Source of the DNA: an uncultured Clostridia bacterium
Lineage (GTDB): Bacteria; Bacillota_A; Clostridia; TANB77; CAG-508
Direction of reading: 5' to 3'
Length of the DNA: 14,234 nucleotides
Assembly: GCA_944393295.1 (NCBI GenBank)
Contig: CALXZR010000125.1
Span: 1 to 14,234, forward strand
Position 1 is the stretch's first letter; every line of letters begins with the position of its first letter. The notes under the pieces are model-generated. The model was not told where the DNA came from, made no database searches, and saw only the letters and a program-made list of their open reading frames with translations. A program made the position numbers and the translations under genes. This document shows positions 1 through 7,242 of the stretch, in pieces.

Positions 1-53
1 GATGTAAAAAATAAATTAAATTGTTTAGTTTAAGAAAAGAGAGGTAATTGCAA

Positions 54-1427
54 ATGGCTTTTGAAGGTTTATCTTCTAGATTACAAGATATTACAAGAAA
101 ATTAAGAGGAAAAGCAAGAATCACAGAGAGTGATTTAAAAGAGGTTTTGCGAGAAGTAAAACTAGCATTACTTGAAGCTGATGTTAACTATAAAATTGTA
201 AAAGATTTTATAAAAGTAATAGAGGAGAAAGCCTTAGGTCAAGATGTATTAAAATCATTAACACCAGGTCAACAGGTTGTAAAAATAGTTAAAGATGAAT
301 TAGTAGCTTTGCTTGGAGGAGAAGAGTCAAAAATTAATTTTACTCCAAATCCACCAACTATTATAATGTTAGTTGGTTTGCAAGGTTCAGGTAAAACAAC
401 CACAGCTGGAAAATTAGCAAATATTATTAGAAAACAAGGAAAAAAACCATTATTAGTAGCATGTGATGTATATAGACCAGCTGCTATTAAGCAATTACAA
501 GTTGTAGGAAAACAATTAGATATTCCAGTATTTTCAAATGAAACAGAAAAAAATGTAAGCTCTATTGCAAGGCAAGCCATATCTTATGCAATATCAAAAT
601 TAAATGATGTTGTAATTATAGATACAGCAGGTCGTTTGCAAATAGATGAAGCCTTAATGCAAGAACTTAAAGATCTAAAAAGAGATGTTAAACCACATGA
701 AATTTTACTAGTAGTAGATTCAATGACAGGTCAAGATGCAGTAAATATTGCACAAACTTTTAATGAGGAACTTGGAATTGATGGTCTTGTTCTTACAAAA
801 TTAGATGGAGACACAAGAGGTGGTGCAGCATTATCTGTAAAGAAAATTACAGGAAGACCAATTAAATATATTGCAACAGGTGAAAAATTAAATGATATAG
901 AAGCTTTTTATCCAGAGAGAATGGCATCAAGAATACTTGGAATGGGTGATGTGCTTTCTATAATAGAGAAAGCAGAAGAAACCTTCGATATGGAGGAAGC
1001 TGCTAAACTAGAAAAGAAAATGCGTAAGCAAGGATTTGACTTAGATGACTATTTAACTCAGTTACGCCAAATGAAAAAGATGGGTTCTTTTTCATCTATA
1101 TTAAAATTAATTCCAGGAATGAATCAATTAAAAGATGTAAAAATAGATGATAAAGAATTTACTAGAATAGAAGCTATTATTTGTTCAATGACACAGGAAG
1201 AACGTAGAAATCCTAAAATTTTAAATGGAAGTAGACGTTTGAGAATAGCAAAAGGTAGTGGAACAACAGTAGAACAGATAAATAAATTTATGAAATCATT
1301 TGAAATGACACAGAAAATGATGAAGGATATGACTTCAAACAAAGGTGCTATGAAAAGAATGATGAAAAATATGAATTTAGATAAACTAGACGATATTGAT
1401 GTTTCAAAATTAAAAGATTTAAAATAG
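54..1427 (+). CDS. ffh: Signal recognition particle protein Ffh (SRP54)
   Basis: GTPase of the bacterial signal recognition particle. With 4.5S RNA it binds signal sequences as they leave the ribosome and delivers the complex to FtsY at the membrane. Visible parts are an N-terminal four-helix N domain, a G domain with P-loop GLQGSGKTT (about residues 108-116), DTAGR and TKLDGDTRGG, and a methionine-rich C-terminal M domain that includes the RIAKGSGTTV segment next to the RNA-binding helix-turn-helix. The 457-residue length is normal. A TTG at 48 lies in frame, but GAGAGG at 39-44 is correctly spaced (9 nt) from the ATG at 54, giving the usual MAFEGLSSRL start. It is first in the ffh-rpsP-khpA-rimM-trmD-rplS cluster. 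In many relatives ylxM sits directly upstream; that would lie outside the window. Confidence 0.98.
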   Translation: MAFEGLSSRLQDITRKLRGKARITESDLKEVLREVKLALLEADVNYKIVKDFIKVIEEKALGQDVLKSLTPGQQVVKIVKDELVALLGGEESKINFTPNPPTIIMLVGLQGSGKTTTAGKLANIIRKQGKKPLLVACDVYRPAAIKQLQVVGKQLDIPVFSNETEKNVSSIARQAISYAISKLNDVVIIDTAGRLQIDEALMQELKDLKRDVKPHEILLVVDSMTGQDAVNIAQTFNEELGIDGLVLTKLDGDTRGGAALSVKKITGRPIKYIATGEKLNDIEAFYPERMASRILGMGDVLSIIEKAEETFDMEEAAKLEKKMRKQGFDLDDYLTQLRQMKKMGSFSSILKLIPGMNQLKDVKIDDKEFTRIEAIICSMTQEERRNPKILNGSRRLRIAKGSGTTVEQINKFMKSFEMTQKMMKDMTSNKGAMKRMMKNMNLDKLDDIDVSKLKDLK

Positions 1428-1489
1428 TTATATGATTAATTTCATTATGAAGTTTTTATATATAAAGATTTAATTTGGAGGTGAATTTT

Positions 1490-1726
1490 ATGGTAAAAAT
1501 AAGATTACAAAGAGTAGGAAAGAAAAAGGCTCCATTTTATCATGTTGTTGTTGCAGATTCAAAGAGCCCAAGAGATGGAAAAATCATTGAAAAGATAGGA
1601 ACATATAATCCTATGACAGATCCAGCAACAATAGTATTAGATAATGAAAAAGTTGCTACATGGATAAAAAATGGTGCAAAACCTACAGATACAGTAAAAG
1701 CTTTAATTGAAAAAGCTGCAAAATAG
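1490..1726 (+). CDS. rpsP: 30S ribosomal protein S16
   Basis: Small-subunit ribosomal protein S16, 78 residues, a normal length. The N-terminus [25 protein letters not shown] is the family signature, followed by the conserved [13 protein letters not shown] segment. The open frame reaches back to a TTG at 1475, but that codon belongs to the ribosome binding site TTGGAGG. The ATG at 1490, 8 nt after GGAGG, is the real start. It lies 62 bp after ffh and 23 bp before khpA, as expected for one operon. Confidence 0.98.
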   Translation: MVKIRLQRVGKKKAPFYHVVVADSKSPRDGKIIEKIGTYNPMTDPATIVLDNEKVATWIKNGAKPTDTVKALIEKAAK

Positions 1727-1749
1727 TCATAACGAAAGAGGTGTTTTAA

Positions 1750-1980
1750 ATGAAAGAGTTACTTACAATAGTAATCAAAAATTTAGTTGATGCTCCAGAT
1801 GAAGTATTAATTACAGAAAAAGAAAATGAAAAATCTATTTGTTATGAAGTAAAAGTTGCTAAAAGCGATATGGGTAAAGTAATTGGAAAAAAAGGAAAAA
1901 TGGCAAAATCTATTCGTACAGTTATGAAAGCTGTTGCTGTAAAAGAACATAAGAAAGCAATTATCGAATTTGTAGGCTAA
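1750..1980 (+). CDS. khpA: KH-domain RNA-binding protein KhpA (YlqC)
   Basis: Small single-KH-domain RNA-binding protein of 76 residues. The diagnostic RNA-contacting loop GKVIGKKGK (GxxG type) lies at about residues 42-50, inside a beta-alpha-alpha-beta pattern. In Firmicutes, KhpA works with KhpB/EloR and influences cell elongation and small-RNA biology; that role is known from the family and not shown here. Its position between rpsP and rimM is the standard one. The ribosome binding site GAAAGAGGTG precedes the ATG. The stop codon is only 9 bp from the rimM start, suggesting translational coupling. Confidence 0.95.
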   Translation: MKELLTIVIKNLVDAPDEVLITEKENEKSICYEVKVAKSDMGKVIGKKGKMAKSIRTVMKAVAVKEHKKAIIEFVG

Positions 1981-1989
1981 GGAGTAAAT

Positions 1990-2493
1990 ATGAATCCATA
2001 TTTGGAATTAGGACAAATTGTAAATGTTAAAGGTTTAAAAGGCGAAGTTAAAGTTAATCCTTTTACTGAAAAGATTAATAGATTTGAAACTTTAAAAACG
2101 ATTCTAGTTAAAATGAAAAATGAAAACAAAGAATTTGAAATAGAAAAAGTTTCATACCATAAAAATCAAGTAATATTAAAGTTAAAAGGAATTAATACAA
2201 TTGAGGAAGCTGAAACACTAAGAAATTGCTATATTTTAGTAAATCGTAGTGATTTAGAACCTTTGGCTGAGGGTATTTATTACATAGCTGATTTAATTGG
2301 CTTAGAGGTATATACTGAGGATGGAATAGCTTTAGGTAAAGTTGATGATATTTACAATACAGGTAGCAATGATATTTATGTTGTAAAAGATGAACTTGGA
2401 AAGCAAAAACTTTTACCAGGGATACCAGAAGTAATAAAAAATGTTGATTTAGATAATGGCAAAATAATTGTAAATTTAATAGAGGGGCTTTAA
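1990..2493 (+). CDS. rimM: Ribosome maturation factor RimM
   Basis: 16S rRNA processing factor that helps assemble the 30S head, in part through ribosomal protein S19. The 167-residue protein has the usual two parts: an N-terminal beta-barrel starting YLELGQIVNVKGLKGEVKVNPFT, and a C-terminal PRC-barrel with IADLIGLEVYTEDG..LGKVDDIYNTGSNDIYVV and LLPGIPEVIKNVD. The start follows TAAGGAG at short spacing. It ends 3 bp before trmD, so the two are almost certainly co-translated. Confidence 0.97.
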   Translation: MNPYLELGQIVNVKGLKGEVKVNPFTEKINRFETLKTILVKMKNENKEFEIEKVSYHKNQVILKLKGINTIEEAETLRNCYILVNRSDLEPLAEGIYYIADLIGLEVYTEDGIALGKVDDIYNTGSNDIYVVKDELGKQKLLPGIPEVIKNVDLDNGKIIVNLIEGL

Positions 2494-2496
2494 TAA

Positions 2497-3204
2497 ATGA
2501 AGTTTGAAGTATTAACACTTTTTCCAGAAATGTTTGAGCCAATGAAACAAAGTATTATTGGCAGAGCAATGAAAAAGCAATTAATAGATATTAATTTAAT
2601 TAATATTAGAGATTTTTCAAAAGACAAACATAAAAAAGTTGATGATACACCATATGGTGGTGGAGCAGGAATGCTAATGAAGCCAGATGTTGTATGGGAC
2701 GCTTGGAATTCTGTAAAAAGTAAAGATGCCCAAACAATTTATATGTCTCCTAAAGGTAAAACTTTAACCCAAAAGAAAGTAGAAGAACTTGCTAATGAAA
2801 AACATTTAGTTATTTTGTGTGGGCATTATGAAGGAATAGACCAAAGAGTAATAGACCAGATTGGTTGTGAAGAAATCTCTATAGGAGATTATGTATTAAC
2901 TGGTGGTGAATTACCTGCAATGGTTTTAATTGATAGTGTTTCAAGATATATAGATGGAGTTTTAAAGCAAGGTTCGAAAGCTGAAGAGAGTTTTTCAAAT
3001 GATTTACTTGAATATCCACAATATACAAGACCTGAAGAATTTTTAGGAATAAAAGTACCAGAAGTTTTAACTTCAGGAAATCATCAAAATATTGAAAAAT
3101 GGAGAAGGCAAAAGTCTTTGGAAATAACTTTAAAAAATAGACCAGAGCTTTTAAAAAAAGCTAATTTAACTGAAGAGGATAAAAAATTTTTGAGAGATTT
3201 ATAA
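2497..3204 (+). CDS. trmD: tRNA (guanine-N1)-methyltransferase TrmD
   Basis: Transfers a methyl group from S-adenosylmethionine to N1 of G37 next to the anticodon, preventing +1 frameshifting. The 235-residue protein has normal length and the deep-trefoil-knot SPOUT motifs: DDTPYGGGAGMLMKPD, LCGHYEGIDQRV and SIGDYVLTGGELPAMVLIDSVSRYIDGVL. The C-terminal helical domain (LLEYPQYTRPEEF..VPEVLTSGNH) carries the tRNA-binding part. The third tRNA-Gly in this window has G37 in a TCC anticodon loop. TrmD prefers a G36-G37 context, so that tRNA is probably not a good substrate. Confidence 0.98.
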   Translation: MKFEVLTLFPEMFEPMKQSIIGRAMKKQLIDINLINIRDFSKDKHKKVDDTPYGGGAGMLMKPDVVWDAWNSVKSKDAQTIYMSPKGKTLTQKKVEELANEKHLVILCGHYEGIDQRVIDQIGCEEISIGDYVLTGGELPAMVLIDSVSRYIDGVLKQGSKAEESFSNDLLEYPQYTRPEEFLGIKVPEVLTSGNHQNIEKWRRQKSLEITLKNRPELLKKANLTEEDKKFLRDL

Positions 3205-3278
3205 AAAAAGATAATGTGAAGTAATCTGTGAAAATGGATATTGATAGCATTATTAGATTAAAAAAAGGAGGAAAGAAA

Positions 3279-3773
3279 ATGGATATTTTAAAATCTATAG
3301 AACATGAGCAAATGAAAAATAAAATTCCAGAACTTAATATTGGTAGCACAGTAAGAGTTCATGTTAGAATTAAAGAAGGAAATAAAGAAAGAATCCAAGT
3401 ATTCGAAGGAATTATTATTAAAAAACAAGGTGGAGGAGTAAATGCTACATTTACAGTAAGAAGAATTTCTTATGGTGTAGGTGTTGAAAAAACATTCTTA
3501 GTGCACTCTCCAATGATTGAAAAAGTAGAAGTTGTTAGAGTAGGTAGAGCAAGAAGAGCTAAATTATATTACTTAAGAGATAGAGTTGGTAAAGCTGCTA
3601 AAACAAAGGAAAAAATTGGAGCAAGAATCGAGACAAAAGAAATTGTTCTTAAAGAAGAAGTTGTTCCTGGTGAAGCAGATAATGCTGAAGTTGCAGCAGA
3701 AGCAGAACCAGCTGTTCAAGAAACTGCTGAAACAAAAGCAGAAGCTACAAAAACTGAAGAAGCTAAAAAATAA
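3279..3773 (+). CDS. rplS: 50S ribosomal protein L19 with acidic C-terminal extension
   Basis: Large-subunit protein L19, located at the 30S-50S interface. The core matches the family ([70 protein letters not shown]). The frame is open back to an ATG at 3228, but AGGAGG at 3266-3271 is 7 nt from the ATG at 3279 ([11 protein letters not shown]), so that start is chosen. The protein has 164 residues against roughly 115 for a typical L19. The extra C-terminal part (about residues 116-164) is low-complexity, rich in Glu, Ala, Thr and Lys, and probably disordered. It is last in the operon. Confidence 0.97.
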   Translation: MDILKSIEHEQMKNKIPELNIGSTVRVHVRIKEGNKERIQVFEGIIIKKQGGGVNATFTVRRISYGVGVEKTFLVHSPMIEKVEVVRVGRARRAKLYYLRDRVGKAAKTKEKIGARIETKEIVLKEEVVPGEADNAEVAAEAEPAVQETAETKAEATKTEEAKK

Positions 3774-3790
3774 TATAAATTATAAGTTTG

Positions 3791-3824
3791 AATATGGGAG
3801 AAGCTTATAGGCTTCTTTCATATT
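3791..3824 (+). terminator. Hairpin after rplS
   Basis: A 14-bp stem (AATATG..AGAAGC pairing with GCTTCT..CATATT, with two G-U pairs) and a 6-nt loop, 17 bp after the rplS stop. It is the likely end of the ribosomal operon, but the U-run after it is poor (TTGAATAATG). It may act as an mRNA 3' protecting hairpin as much as an efficient terminator. Confidence 0.6.
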
Positions 3825-3930
3825 TGAATAATGTTTAATATTATAATAAGTACAGTACATAGTAGTGAATGTAGTGAATATAAAAGTTATAAAGTAGTAA
3901 AATTAATTACAAAAAATAGATAAAAAACTA

Positions 3931-3959
3931 TTGACAAAGTTAGCAAAATAATTTATAAT
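3931..3959 (+). promoter_or_regulatory. Promoter of the paired tRNA-Gly genes
   Basis: TTGACA at 3931-3936, a 17-bp spacer, then a perfect TATAAT at 3954-3959. This is a near-consensus sigma-A promoter, as expected for stable RNA genes. The first tRNA begins 34 bp after the -10 box. Confidence 0.85.
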
Positions 3960-3992
3960 CTATACTTGTCAAGGCAAGGTGTATTGATGTGT

Positions 3993-4066
<74 letters not shown>

Positions 4067-4123
4067 AATTATATTAATTAATAGTATTAGTATAATTTTA
4101 AAATAAAATTTAATATTACATTT

Positions 4124-4197
<74 letters not shown>

Positions 4198-4204
4198 TCA
4201 AATT

Positions 4205-4243
4205 AGTCATTGTATTAGAAAAGTCTAGTATGATGGCTTTTTT
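4205..4243 (+). terminator. Terminator of the tRNA-Gly pair
   Basis: A 15-bp stem with several G-U pairs (AGTCAT..TTAGA with TCTAG..ATGGCT), a 4-nt loop AAAG and a run of six T. It lies 8 bp after tRNA copy 2, in classical Rho-independent form. Confidence 0.85.
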
Positions 4244-4321
4244 CATTTATAAAATTTAGGTAAAATATTATAGTAGAGGCTAAAAACTTTGCAAACAATT
4301 GAAATAGTATAGGAATATAGC

Positions 4322-4350
4322 TTGAAAAAAGATAGGATTTATACTATAAT
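4322..4350 (+). promoter_or_regulatory. Promoter of the third tRNA-Gly
   Basis: TTGAAA at 4322-4327, a 17-bp spacer and TATAAT at 4345-4350. Transcription would start about 6 bp before the tRNA 5' end. The third tRNA is therefore an independent transcription unit. Confidence 0.75.
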
Positions 4351-4362
4351 AAAATTATAAAT

Positions 4363-4436
4363 GCGGGTATAATTTAGTGGTAAAATGCAATGCTTCCGAC
4401 CTTGTCTCGTGGGTTCGATTCCCACTACCCGCTCCA
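4363..4436 (+). tRNA. tRNA-Gly (TCC), divergent third copy; IME attachment site
   Basis: 74 nt with CCA. The acceptor GCGGGTA/TACCCGC is a perfect 7 bp and the T arm GTGGG-TTCGATT-CCCAC is perfect. The D arm ATTT/AAAT is made of A-T pairs only. The anticodon loop is CTTCCGA (TCC, with G at 37 instead of A). The anticodon stem CAATG/CCTTG has a T-C mismatch at 30-40 and shares little with CCAGC/GCTGG of the other two copies. It could be a functional isoacceptor or a decaying copy. The last 12 bases belong to the 13-bp core repeated at 14043-14055, so the element was integrated into its 3' end without breaking it. Confidence 0.88.
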
Positions 4437-4437
4437 C
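4425..4437 (+). repeat. attL core
   Basis: CTACCCGCTCCAC, covering the acceptor 3' strand and CCA of the tRNA-Gly plus one base. Identical to 14043-14055. Integration at the 3' end of a tRNA, keeping the gene whole, is normal for tyrosine integrases. Confidence 0.85.
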
Positions 4438-4441
4438 AAAA

Positions 4442-4506
4442 GCTCATTTTTCAGTGCTTCCAGCGTTTTAGTACGTCCCGGAAATGCTTGAAAAGTGAGC
4501 ATTTTT
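4442..4506 (+). terminator. Hairpin directly after attL / tRNA
   Basis: GCTCATTTTTCA (4442-4453) pairs with TGAAAAGTGAGC (4489-4500), with one G-T pair and further pairing inside (GCTTCC against GGAAATGC). ATTTTTAAT follows. It can end transcription of the tRNA. A structure of the same design, with related outer arms, follows the right att core at 14062-14121, which is why it is treated as part of the repeated end module. Confidence 0.7.
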
Positions 4507-4778
4507 AATACATAATAACACACCATGAAGTTGAGAGATATTGAAAAAGAGCCGACAAACCTGGCAACAGCCCCAAAAAATAATCTTGGTCGGAAGCCAT
4601 TTTGTTGGCAAAAATAAAAAGAAGTTAGAGTTTGCAATAGGTGTAGAAAATATTATGTAATCAAAGTAGGTTTACAGATGTAAATGTTGGCAACAGATGT
4701 TTAGTTTCACAAAATCGGAAGCAGACTTTGATAGGAAAGTCGGAAGCAAAAATAATTACCACTATTTATTAAATCTAT
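4507..4778 (+). other. Element left end with clustered repeated words
   Basis: No gene is visible here. TCGGAAGC occurs at 4590-4597, 4715-4722 and 4740-4747; two of these follow a short hairpin directly (for example GACTTT/AAAGTC at 4724-4740). Related words TGGCAACAG (4562-4570), GTTGGCAA (4604-4611) and GTTGGCAACAG (4686-4696) alternate with them, and the inverse TTGCCAAC occurs near the right end (13962-13969). The stretch 4526-4636 is homologous to 14125-14234. Repeated words at an att end suggest arm-type binding sites of the integrase or excisionase. A structured non-coding RNA is an alternative. Confidence 0.55.
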
Positions 4779-4807
4779 TTGACTTTGAGAATAAAATGTT
4801 ATAAAAT
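4779..4807 (+). promoter_or_regulatory. Promoter of the trypsin-like protease gene
   Basis: TTGACT at 4779-4784, a 17-bp spacer, then TAAAAT at 4802-4807 (or TATAAA at 4800 with a shorter spacer). The gene starts about 60 bp downstream behind AAAAGGAG. Confidence 0.55.
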
Positions 4808-4867
4808 ACAAATGTTCGGGTTATTTGAGAATTTATTGATAATTTAATATTAGAAAAGGAGAATAAT

Positions 4868-5683
4868 ATGAGTAATAGTGATTTTTTAATTAGAAATACT
4901 ATAAGAATAGAATGTGTTACAGATAAAGGTGTTTCTACAGGAACAGGATTTTTTTTTGAATTTGATTTTTCTGAAGATAAGAAAATTCCAATAATAGTAA
5001 CGAATAAACATGTTGTTAGAGATGGAAAAATGGGAAGATTATATTTTTCTATAGTAAATGAAAATAATGAATTTATTGCAGGAGAAAAATATACTGTTAA
5101 TATTATGAATTTTGAGAAACAATGGATAATGCATCCAGATGATAATGTTGATTTGTGTATTTTACCTATTGCTTCAATAATTACAGAAGCTCATAAAAAT
5201 CATATAAGAATAGCTATGGCAATGCTTAAGAAAAATAATATAATTACAGATGAACAAATAAAAGAAATTTCTGTAATAGAAGACGTAACTGTAGTAGGAT
5301 ATCCAGATGGTATTTGGGATAGTTATAATAATCTACCAATAGTTAGGAAGGGTATTACTGCTACACCAATAATTTATGATTTTGAACAAAAAAAAGAATT
5401 TTTAATTGATGCTTCTATTTATGGTGGATCAAGTGGGTCTCCAGTTTTTATTTATAATCAAGGTTCTTATAATATGGGAAATTCATTAATTGCTGGAAGT
5501 AGGCTGCTATTTGTTGGAATAATTTATGCTGTAGCTCAACATACAGTAACAGGAGAATTAGGTTTTATTGACATACCAGTTTCAACAAAGCCAGTATCTG
5601 TTACTCAAATACCAAATAATTTGGGAGTAGTTATAAAAGCTCAAGAAATGTTAGTATTTGAAGATATATTAAAGAAATTATAA
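4868..5683 (+). CDS. Trypsin-like serine protease, cytoplasmic
   Basis: 271-residue protease with a chymotrypsin/DegP-type fold. GTGFFFEF (about 25-32) and TNKHVV contain the catalytic His48, NVDLCILPI contains Asp95, and YGGSSGSPVF contains Ser189 in the GxSGSP setting. GYPDGIWD (144-151) is the conserved loop before the Ser strand. No signal peptide or membrane segment is visible, so it should act inside the cell. There are no PDZ or effector domains. The start follows AAAAGGAG at good spacing. It is the only + strand gene between attL and the integrase, read toward the integrase, with a strong hairpin between them. Stand-alone trypsin-like proteases of this kind occur on mobile elements. 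Its substrate cannot be told. Confidence 0.85.
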   Translation: MSNSDFLIRNTIRIECVTDKGVSTGTGFFFEFDFSEDKKIPIIVTNKHVVRDGKMGRLYFSIVNENNEFIAGEKYTVNIMNFEKQWIMHPDDNVDLCILPIASIITEAHKNHIRIAMAMLKKNNIITDEQIKEISVIEDVTVVGYPDGIWDSYNNLPIVRKGITATPIIYDFEQKKEFLIDASIYGGSSGSPVFIYNQGSYNMGNSLIAGSRLLFVGIIYAVAQHTVTGELGFIDIPVSTKPVSVTQIPNNLGVVIKAQEMLVFEDILKKL

Positions 5684-5684
5684 A

Positions 5685-5712
5685 ACAAGGGAATGCATAA
5701 GCATTCCCTTGT
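5685..5712. terminator. Hairpin between convergent protease and integrase
   Basis: A perfect 12-bp stem (ACAAGGGAATGC with its complement) and loop ATAA, placed between the stop codons of the protease (+) and integrase (-). It is likely a shared terminator for both directions, although neither side has a long T-run. Confidence 0.65.
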
Positions 5713-5715
5713 AGA

Positions 5716-6939
5716 CTATAATATAGGTTCATTATTGTTTTCTTCAAGATATAATATAGAATCCAAATGATTAATATTTAAAATATTATTATTTAAGTAA
5801 TATTCATTAACTTTGCGAAGTTCTTCTTCTTTGTATTTGTTGAAGATAGTAGTATAAGTATTTAAAGTAACATTAATATCTGTGTGTCCCATCAACCTTT
5901 GAAGTGCTACTGCTCGCATTCCAGATTCAATACATCTTGTACCATATGTATGTCTTAAACAGTGTGTAGAAATGTTTTCTTCAATTCCAACTTTTTTAGC
6001 AATGCTTTTTAGTTTCCTATTTATAGTAGAATGAAGAACAAGTCCTTCATCTGGAGTTAAGAATAACATTTCATCTAAATTATCTTGTGCAACATGCATT
6101 TGTTCCAAGATATAAGGTAATATAAAATCTGGGATAGGTAGTTCTCTTTTTCCAGCATAAGTCTTTGTTGATTTTCCAACACAAACTTTATCATTTTTGT
6201 CAGTTGTTAAAGTTCTGTTTACTGATAAAATTCTTCTTTTTAAATCAATGTCACTATTTTTTAAAGCAAGTGCTTCACCAACACGAAGTCCCATATATAA
6301 TTGTATTAGAAATACATTTTTATAAGGGGTATCGTAAAGGTTTGTACTCAATAAATAATCTGTTAATGCTTTTTGTTCTTCAACTTCTAAAGCTCTGAAA
6401 ACTTTATCTTCTTTTTTGCTTTTGGGTTTTACTGTTTCATACATTGGGTTTTGATGAATATAGCCTTTATTTAAACAATATTCAAAAGTATTTTTAAATT
6501 GAAAATAAATTTTTTGTATAGAAGAGTTGCTATATTTTTCAGTTAATGAATTTAAGTATGCTTGAATTTCTTCGGTAGAAATTTCATTTATATTTTTGAT
6601 AGCTAAATAAGATTTCTCTATTATTCGAAGTGTATCCATAATTCTAGCATAAGCTCTGTCAGTTATTAAATTGGAATCAACTTTTTTCTGTAGTAACATT
6701 TTCATTAATTTTAAAAGTGGTATGCCATTATGTTCGATGAAAAGTTTATTATTTTTTTGTAATAAAATTTCATCTAAATGTTGTCTTGCTAATTCCTGAG
6801 TTGGGAATGATTTTCTAACTCTTTTTTCAAGTCCTGTTTCTAAATCTATAAGATTATAAGAGGCAGTCCAATTTCTTCTTGCTGAATTATAATGAACACC
6901 ACCATTTCCTTTTCTAGGTTGTCTTGCTATAATAATCAC
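5716..6939 (-). CDS. int: Tyrosine recombinase / integrase of the IME
   Basis: Site-specific recombinase that should integrate and excise the element at tRNA-Gly. Counted from the GTG at 6939 it has up to 407 residues. The N-terminal part (about 1-65; GNGGVHYNSARRNWTASYNLID) resembles AP2-like arm-binding domains of Tn916-type integrases. A SAM-like core-binding domain spans about 75-170. The catalytic domain carries Arg219 (MGLRVGEAL), His326-x-x-Arg329 (HCLRH), His352 (LMGHTD) and the nucleophile Tyr362 (TLNTYTTIF), so it is complete. The coordinate given is the longest frame. The GTG lies inside the Shine-Dalgarno sequence, and the true start is probably ATT at 6933 or ATA at 6930. It follows the excisionase-like gene directly and is last in the mobility operon. 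Confidence 0.93.
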   Translation of the reverse strand: MIIIARQPRKGNGGVHYNSARRNWTASYNLIDLETGLEKRVRKSFPTQELARQHLDEILLQKNNKLFIEHNGIPLLKLMKMLLQKKVDSNLITDRAYARIMDTLRIIEKSYLAIKNINEISTEEIQAYLNSLTEKYSNSSIQKIYFQFKNTFEYCLNKGYIHQNPMYETVKPKSKKEDKVFRALEVEEQKALTDYLLSTNLYDTPYKNVFLIQLYMGLRVGEALALKNSDIDLKRRILSVNRTLTTDKNDKVCVGKSTKTYAGKRELPIPDFILPYILEQMHVAQDNLDEMLFLTPDEGLVLHSTINRKLKSIAKKVGIEENISTHCLRHTYGTRCIESGMRAVALQRLMGHTDINVTLNTYTTIFNKYKEEELRKVNEYYLNNNILNINHLDSILYLEENNNEPIL

Positions 6940-6944
6940 CTCCT
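6928..6944 (-). promoter_or_regulatory. Strong ribosome binding site followed by a non-ATG start (int)
   Basis: On the - strand a perfect AGGAGGTGATT (from 6944) overlaps the TAG stop of the upstream gene. In-frame candidates after it are GTG (overlapping the site), ATT (spacing 2), ATT (spacing 5) and ATA (spacing 8, followed by GCA AGA CAA). No ATG is available near it. The ATA stands where related genes would be expected to have ATG before Ala-Arg-Gln. Confidence 0.7.
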
Positions 6945-7242
6945 AGACTTTTCTAGAGTTGTCATGTTTCCATATAAGATAAGCTAGATACATTACTTGC
7001 CAAGTACGACCAATAGTTATAGCCGGGAAATCTTTTCTTTTAAAAATTTCGTAAGCTTTATTTCTTCCTATATGTAAATCTTTTGCAACTTCATGAACAG
7101 TAAGATTTTTAAATGGATTATCTAAATTGCTAATTCCATAAGCGATAAGTGTTTCTGTTAAATTTTTTCTTTCTTCTTCTGTAGTTTCAATAAATTCAAT
7201 TCCTAATGGATTATTATCTAATTCTTTCATTTTTTCTTTCAT
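6943..7242 (-). CDS. Excisionase-like helix-turn-helix protein
   Basis: 99-residue protein with a C-terminal MerR/excisionase-type winged helix-turn-helix (about residues 47-92: LTVHEVAKDLHIGRNKAYEIFKRKDFPAITIGRTWQV). This pattern is typical of small DNA-binding partners of integrases, which bend DNA at att sites and favour excision. The N-terminal 45 residues are acidic and unlike known domains. AAGGAG lies 10 nt before the ATG at 7242; a second ATG at 7230 is possible. The gene overlaps the end of the relaxase gene by 29 bp, and its stop overlaps the integrase ribosome binding site, so all three are probably translationally coupled. Confidence 0.8.
   Translation of the reverse strand: MKEKMKELDNNPLGIEFIETTEEERKNLTETLIAYGISNLDNPFKNLTVHEVAKDLHIGRNKAYEIFKRKDFPAITIGRTWQVMYLAYLIWKHDNSRKV

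Noticed and set aside
2192..2542. 116-residue - strand open frame within rimM
   Set aside because: It is a shadow of rimM/trmD, rich in Leu, Gln and His as expected for an antisense frame, with no ribosome binding site.
3205..3278. L19 leader regulatory RNA upstream of rplS
   Set aside because: Only a 6-bp stem could be found, with no recognisable conserved core; it could not be told from chance in AT-rich sequence.
4425..4637. 70-residue - strand frame across attL
   Set aside because: It overlaps the tRNA 3' end and the hairpin, and no start signal or recognisable protein is present.
4526..4860. T-box riboswitch for glycine, because of GGA in TCGGAAGC and a GAGAGA word
   Set aside because: There is no T-box sequence (AGGGTGGNACCGCG), no antiterminator, and the downstream gene is a protease, not a glycine-related gene.
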